A DNA stretch of 64,000 bases, taken from Salvator merianae. Lineage: Eukaryota > Chordata > Lepidosauria > Squamata > Teiidae. The position numbers and the translations under genes are program-made. Numbering within the stretch: position 1 is the stretch's first letter; the number at the start of each line of letters is the position of its first letter. Under the pieces are notes generated by a model. It was not told the origin of the DNA, ran no database searches, and saw nothing but the letters and a program-made list of their open reading frames with translations. The DNA is taken from contig QVOM02000116.1 in the NCBI GenBank assembly GCA_003586115.2, positions 44,215,024 to 44,279,023 of the forward strand. The letters run 5' to 3'. Shown one piece after another: positions 58,525 to 64,000 of the stretch.

Positions 58525-58830
58525 CCACTTCTACACTTGTCTGAAGTGTCTTGGGACAGAATAGGCCGCCCTGTTGCCACTGATACAGGACAGGGCTATC
58601 CCCACTGGAATTGCCTGTCCCATGCCAGTCCCTGCTGCTGGCTCCAACATTTGCACTAACTTGGGAGCTGGCACCAGGGCCTCCAAAGGCCAGGAATAGA
58701 AGTTCCGGGGAGGGGGGGACATTTTAGTGGTACAACAATGCCACCCATAACCCAGAAGAGGGGGCCATGTGCCTTCCACACACAGCTGCTGTTCTGGGAC
58801 AAGATAAGCAGCATGCCGGTAGCCTGCAGA
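58525..58830. mobile_element. MITE-like GC-rich element
   Basis: The left end ggccacttctacacttgtct resembles the ggccatttctgcacttg termini. An interior block ggccaggaatagaagttccg parallels ggccaggaacaaaaagttcc in the insertion at 61850-62450, and both contain ctgttctgggacaca/aag. The right end is not resolved. Confidence 0.45.
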
Positions 58831-59781
58831 AGCACCTTAGACCCCTTCCTAGACTGCACTACCGGTAAGTTCAGCAACAGCCTTTGACTCAGGGCAGGCG
58901 TTAGCACTCAGAAGATACAAACTCTCACCTTGACTCCTTCAGTTGTCTCACATGTTTCAGGGACATGCAGCAAGATAACTTATAGAGTCACCAACCCCTG
59001 CTCACAGAGGCCAACTCACAAAGAACCCATCAACCTCAGTCTGAGTGCAGGACCCACCATCCACCAAAGCAGCCTGACCTACAACAAAGAAGGCAGTCTG
59101 CTATACTGGTCAGGCTGTGCCAGTTAAGCCATTCCTCCCCACAGCCACCTTAGCAAAGTGTGTGGGGATGCAGCTTGGAGTCTGTTTGTCCTTTACCAGA
59201 TCAGTCTGCAGAGATGAGGCTTGTTTTCCCCTTACTCGCCCTTTTATCAGTATTTGTAATGCAATTTGTGCATCTAATATTGCTTATAACATTGTCTTTA
59301 ATATTAATTCCACTCGCTGCTCTACTGTTACCTATGTAAATAATGCAATTTGTAGCATAATATTACACATTGCTAAGTAAATTGTGGGACAGTTAATGTC
59401 ATTAAGTGTAAGTTTAGTAACAGAATGAGTTATTGTGATTCACTGTGCAAATGAAGCAGAACAAAATAAGCAAAGGGAATGGGAAAAGGATGGAGCGGAA
59501 TAAGCTAAAAAGAAAGAGACAAGCAATATAAGCTTTGACCATTCTTGAAACCCAGGGCTTAAGGGTTAGTTTATTGCAATGATATACCTAAGCAGATTTC
59601 TTAGTAAGGATATGGAAGTGGTTTGCCAAACTTTCTTCTAGGGAGGCAACCAGGGAACAAAGCTGACTTTTTCCTCTCTGCCCAGTTGCTCTATCACTGA
59701 GCTAGAGTTTGGAAATAGTTCTGAAACTGAAATGCAACCATCAAAAAGCCTTTGCGCATCCTTGTTTTCTTTTCTTAACAG
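58831..59781. other. No gene recognised
   Basis: Upstream of the candidate exon. No further splice-bounded frame is convincing. Confidence 0.4.
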
Positions 59782-59852
59782 GCATTGATGAGGTGACCTC
59801 TGAAGAGTCTTCACTCCTCCAATCCAATCAGCAGCTTGCAAACAGGCACCTG
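59782..59852 (+). CDS. Candidate internal exon, 71 nt, unknown gene
   Basis: The acceptor is strong: a pyrimidine run (cttgttttcttttcttaacag) ends at 59781. The donor gtgagt begins at 59853. Only one frame is open across the 71 nt: two bases complete a codon from an earlier exon, then 23 codons begin IDEVTSEESSLL and end QQLANRHL, stopping exactly at a codon boundary. The other two frames meet stops almost at once. The peptide is hydrophilic, with an acidic/serine part. I cannot name the gene. No partner exon was found: the 54-nt candidate at 55998 does not have the phase needed to join directly. It may be a cassette exon in a large intron-rich gene, or chance. Confidence 0.45.
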
Positions 59853-60385
59853 GTGAGTGAGATGTCTTCTGCTTTCTCCCTGCTTTCTATAGTTTTTGTT
59901 GATGGTCAAATCACAACACACACCCATGTCTCTGCTTCCTCCTGCAGTGTTTCAAAGGATCAGATCACCCCCCAAGGCAACTGTTCCCCAAAAGATCATC
60001 TTCTTCCACCATTTCAGTCACCCCCTGTTGCTCATGACTGCACCCCTGTTGGCCTTAGGTAAATCCACCTAACCCCCCATTTTCAATTTCTCTAAATTGC
60101 TCAGTTTGCCTAATTTTGATTTATATGTCATTTCTGTGGAATCCAATGCTTATGTAAATTGAGGTTTCACTGCAGCATTATTTGTCCTGTGTTCCTTTGA
60201 AAGTGACATTGCTCCCATTTCACTACAAACCAGGCCCAACTCTACACAGCTTCCAGTATAAGACAAAATCAGTGAGGGCTACTCTAAATGCTGAGTCAAA
60301 ATAAGATAAAACAATGATTATACAGCTGCCATCACCAAAATCAAAGGCATCTCTAGCTAGAAAATAAAATGTAGTGTAACACACT
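59853..60385. other. Presumed intron or intergenic DNA
   Basis: The frame of the candidate exon stays open to 60062 but crosses a donor site, so the extension is probably not coding. Nothing else assigned. Confidence 0.4.
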
Positions 60386-60387
60386 TA

Positions 60388-60522
60388 GGCATCCAGACGT
60401 CACTTATTTATTCTGCTATATTTGCATATTCCAGAATAAAGCATGGATATTCTGGAATATCACACTTTATTCTGGAATATCCAAATATAGTAGGAAAAGT
60501 AGGTGACATCTGGAATCAGTCC
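60388..60522. mobile_element. TA-flanked palindromic MITE, copy 2
   Basis: TA lies on each side (60386-60387, 60523-60524). It shares with 53840-53957 the start ggcatccagacgtcacttat, the palindromic core (tatattccagaataaagcat-like against attctggaatatccaaatat) and the end gacatctgg. One core segment is duplicated, making it 135 bp. Confidence 0.7.
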
Positions 60523-60689
60523 TACTCTGTATAAAACCTTTCTCTAGTCAATCCGCAAGGTGAGTCACCCTTGAACAATAAGCCATTTTTCCAATTCCAC
60601 GTCCTTATTTTTCCATGAGCTTTTTCAAGGAGTAAGCTACTTTCCTTTCCTTCTGATTTAATATGAAACATTTTTGAATTTCACTTTAA

Positions 60690-60904
60690 GGGCCCATCTA
60701 CATCTAAGTTTTAATCCACTTCTTACAGAGTGGGAGAACACATCAGCAGAGTTGCAAGAAGATTTCCTTATGCAGTCTCTAACCAAAAGATGAATTTTCT
60801 GGGTTAAATAATGTAGAAGGAAAACAGCTCATCATTTTGCTAACGTATTCCCTCACTCTGAAAGTGGATTGAAGGTGGATTAAAACATAGGTACAGTTGG
60901 CCCC
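60690..60904. mobile_element. MITE with ~30-bp imperfect inverted ends
   Basis: Left end gggcccatctacatctaagt continuing ttttaatccac. The reverse complement of the right end is ggggccaactgtacctatgt continuing the same. 24 of 30 positions match. 215 bp, non-coding. No clear target duplication, so hAT is a guess. Confidence 0.7.
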
Positions 60905-61439
60905 AAGTCTGACAAGGAAGTTGCTGTGGCTTTTGCTTCCTTCTACTTATTCTTGCTCTCCTTCTGGTCTTAATGATGCATGCAAGTGATCACTGATGAA
61001 AATCAAAAAGCACTATCATACATGCACAGTAGCAAATTAAGGACCCATTTTGCTCAGAAGCAATTACAGTGGATCCATCGATAAAGGAGAAAGGCTTAAA
61101 AAGGTGAGACAAGCAGAAACAAATTAAAGCCATGATAAATTGAACTTGCCAACAGTCTCTATAAAGCTCTGACATCAGAATGGAAAACTGGCACATTCCT
61201 TTGGTATAGATGCAGCTCCATGAAAAGGGTAGGTAAGGTAACTCAGAGCCACAAAAAAACTGGAAATAAATCTTGATGAGAAGTTCATAAGTACTTCATC
61301 CCTATTTGATACTCTTTCAAGTTGATCCCACGACTATATAATTAACCCACATTATACAAGTTTAATTTGTTCTGAGAAATCTGTAAAAACCGCTCTGGGA
61401 AACTGATCTGGACACAACTTTAACCACCACTGAATGGCC
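60905..61439. other. No gene recognised
   Basis: Unassigned AT-rich DNA. Confidence 0.4.
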
Positions 61440-61845
61440 CCAGATAATCAAACCAAATCAACAATTGTATCTATTAATTAAGTTGAATGAAAGCCATTTA
61501 CAAATCAAACACAGTCGGTATCTTGTCCCAGAGGTAACCACTGCTGGACAATGACTGGCAACAAGATGGGGAGAATTTTAAAAAATAAGCTCTATATGTA
61601 TCCTGAATTAAGCCTACTCCACATATACAGAGGGAAAATCAAAGAGATAAAATATAAAATTTCACTCAGCTATATGCTCCTAACTGCCAAGCAGTCTATA
61701 GCAAGCATTTAGAAGGCCTATACAGCAATACTGAGAAAGTCTTGGTACATTAAATTACAGGTATGGACCATAAATGAGATTATAATATACCATCTTCAGA
61801 GAATGAGGGAAGAGACCTCTAAATCTTATTTTTATGATGACTAGC
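61440..61845 (+). pseudogene. L1-like LINE ORF2 C-terminal fragment
   Basis: YMLLTAKQSIASI and SWYIKLQVWTINEIIIYHLQ, in nearby readings, fit the last part of L1 ORF2. Stops are present. The L1 3' untranslated region seems to continue after the inserted element at 61850-62450. Confidence 0.6.
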
Positions 61846-61849
61846 AGCT

Positions 61850-62450
61850 CCTGTTACACCCTTTCCACACCTATTACGGTCACATGGGGGGGGGGTCCAG
61901 GCTCCTCCTCTCTGCATGCTAGTGCAAGATAAGGGAAGCCCTCCCCCTCCTGGAATGCTCCATCCACATGGACAGAACAATAGTGGGATAGGACACCCAA
62001 AATGACACGCTATCCCACTGTGCAGGTAGACATCAATGATGTGTCTAGCAACCCTAGACTAGCAACACTAATTCAGAACACACAACCTACTGTTCTGGGA
62101 CACAGGGGCTCATTTTAGCAGTATGAGAGGAAACACTGCCAAAAGTGGGTGTGCCCCTAAAACGGGTCCTCTCAGAAATCCCAAAGGCCAGGAACAAAAA
62201 GTTCCTAACATTCAGAGGCTAAGTAGTAGCGTCGAAGGCTATTCTCAATCTTTGACAACGACAAACAGCACTGACCTAAGAGGGGCTGTCCTGATGCAGA
62301 TGGATTTATCTTGGCCCAGCAGCAACTGGCCCAGTGTGGGACAGGTTGTGTATCCCAGGACAGGCCATCCTCTCTTGTCTTGGGATACTAACAGCACAAA
62401 AATGGGGTTAGATATCCCGGTACACATGTAGGTTATCAACTATTCCCTTC
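61850..62450. mobile_element. GC-rich insertion in L1, MITE-like
   Basis: About 600 bp, much GC-richer than both flanks, between the L1 coding end and its 3' tail. It shares the block ccaaaggccaggaa...aagttcc and ctgttctgggacacag with 58525-58830. Ends are approximate and no target duplication was found. Confidence 0.5.
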
Positions 62451-62459
62451 AAACTATTA

Positions 62460-62685
62460 TCATTAATAAGTAAATGATTAGTCTTAGACTATTGTTACAC
62501 TCTCCCAAAGGGCTAGAGAATGAGATAATTTTAGTAAACTTGATATTTCAAGCCTAATGCTATTATATAGATAGGAGAAAGAATAATTAATGTAAGACAA
62601 GCTAAAGGCTGTCATGTGTTATTGGTACCATAGGAATGTTGGATGTATTGTTATTATAAGAAAATAAACTTTTAAAAAAAAAGCT
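62460..62685 (+). repeat. L1-like LINE 3' untranslated tail
   Basis: AT-rich sequence ending gttattataagaaaataaac with a run of A at 62672-62680. It lies where the tail of the preceding L1 would be. Confidence 0.5.
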
Positions 62686-63869
62686 GCCCTTCCAGTAAAA
62701 ATTCTTACAGTGAATTCCCATTCTCATTGCTTATCCTTCCACTGCAGTCTCTTATAAGGAAAGATTGGCTTGTTTAAAGAAGAACGTATAATAATATGTA
62801 GATATTTTGTAAGTGACTTCTCTAATGAGACACTATTATAATGTTCTATCAGATTTGGAAAACACGTGGTTCTTTAAGAGAGAAAACTGCATTGCCAAAT
62901 TCAAGTCATTGCAAAATTCAAAATATAGTTACTTTCCAACTGAATTCTAAAATCACTTCGTTCTGGTTCAGGTCAGTTCATACAGGAAATTGGGGGGGAA
63001 AGAAGTGCTCTAACATCCTTAGTTTTATACAGCAGAAGGGAAGTTATGGTTTAGAATTTGATTGCAAAGTTATTAAGTGCAAGAGTCTTAATATTACCCA
63101 GAGTTCCAACCTCTTATATCTGCATTAGAATTTGGCCTTAGACCATCTGTAGTGTATATTTATAGCAGGTTATCAAGCATACCGGAAAGACTTTCAGATG
63201 GTATCAAAGTGAAAGGATTCAGATCAGCAACAAGAGAATGGAAACATCTACTCTAACAATCCATTATATTATTCCAGGGCTGATTATATTAATGTATGAA
63301 TTCATAAGACTGGAGGAAGCAGGGTTAGAATAATTAAGAGTTTAGAAGACAAGAGTAATGTAGGAAAGGGGGGGGATAAACCCAAAATGGAATGTAAGAA
63401 TGGATCATCAGAAAAGCTGACACTTCCTTACACACACACACAAAAAAAAGAGTTAAAGAAAGGTCAGCTTAACTTTAGGATTTAGAAATACTAATATGAA
63501 AGGGGGGGAGATAAAAAAGAATGTATTTATTAAAGTGCTTATATACAAATGGAAGAAGCTTAGTATTAAAACTAGAAGAGCTGACAGCATAAACACATGG
63601 CATTGGTGATGGTGTTACAGGACTAGTCAGATCTTGCCTGTGGGATAACCATAGGAAGGGAAGAGGAAGAATGCTTTGAAGAAGCCAATAGGGAAGAAAA
63701 GCAGTAGATAAATCTGAAACAGGATCCACATGGTGCCTTTATGGCACCCTGAATGCACCATATGGAGGAAGTGTGAAGCTGTCAGATGCCCATAAAACAG
63801 GGGCCACACTTAAAAAAGACCAAGGGGTTTATTTAACAGCAATTAAACAAACCAGCAGCTTAGACGTTG
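62686..63869. other. No gene recognised; short CA and A runs
   Basis: CA repeat at about 63432-63443 followed by A. Otherwise unassigned. Confidence 0.4.
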
Positions 63870-64000
63870 GCCAAATAAAGTGCCAGCAGGTGATATTCTG
63901 GATAAAAGCCCTTCCGGAATAATCTCCTGCTGCTCTGACAATGCCACTGATTCTAGTAGCCTTTGATACACCTGTCCTCCATGAATTGTCCAATCCTGTA
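63870..64000 (-). mobile_element. CR1-like LINE 3' region, antisense, cut by window edge
   Basis: On the minus strand the window edge begins tacaggattggacaattcat, then ggaggacaggtgtatcaaag and gctactagaatcagtggcat. This is the start of the CR1 3' untranslated region seen at 7280 and 32400. The remainder lies outside. Confidence 0.75.

Noticed and set aside
1..64000. CRISPR array, operon, phage or bacterial defence system
   Set aside because: No regularly spaced repeats, no clustered genes and no ribosome-binding sites; repeats are vertebrate transposons.

Overview
This 64 kb window is vertebrate nuclear DNA, AT-rich, with no complete gene and almost no long open frames. The repeat content points to a squamate reptile, possibly a gecko-like lizard. 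This is inferred from repeat style, not from a database match. CR1-like LINEs are abundant, with the characteristic 3' tail (translated and untranslated parts both recognisable). Alongside them are L2-like and L1 LINE remnants, tRNA-headed SINEs, and a large set of non-autonomous DNA transposons, mostly hAT-like. No bacterial, viral or organellar gene organisation is seen. The window reads as intergenic or large-intron DNA.

Layout. 0-8 kb: a decayed CR1 ORF2 split by a MITE, two TAGGGATGTGCA-type hAT-like elements, a 191-bp foldback and a CR1 3' end. 8-20 kb: several MITEs (one nested in another), a long CTTT/CT tract, mostly unique AT-rich DNA from 12.4 to 17.2 kb, a tandem duplication and a second foldback. 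20-29 kb: a sharply defined hAT element with a perfect 8-bp target-site duplication (TSD), CR1, L1 and L2 pieces, and a hAT-like element with a perfect TSD next to L2 sequence. 29-41 kb: CR1 tails in tandem, MITEs, a SINE, and a decayed L1 (36.3-38.1 kb) carrying a perfect 46-bp palindrome, followed by an interrupted CR1. 41-42 kb: a SINE, a 709-bp hAT-like element holding 94 consecutive A and three hairpins, and more SINE sequence. 42-53 kb: LINE tails, an unidentified minus-strand open frame (45.6-46.0 kb), an L1 end, tandem duplications and a minus-strand CR1 ORF1 with an SGNH-esterase-like region. 53-64 kb: two TA-flanked palindromic MITEs of one family, other MITEs, an L1 3' end split by a MITE, and a minus-strand CR1 end at the right edge.

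Host-gene evidence is limited to splice-bounded candidates. The best is 59782-59852 (+): a strong acceptor, 71 bp, a good donor and a single open frame. Weaker ones are 55998-56051 and 7972-7998. Their gene(s) cannot be named from sequence alone. I did not find a convincing new multi-gene system. The most interesting structures are the small, structurally varied DNA-transposon families and the rearranged palindromic sites.
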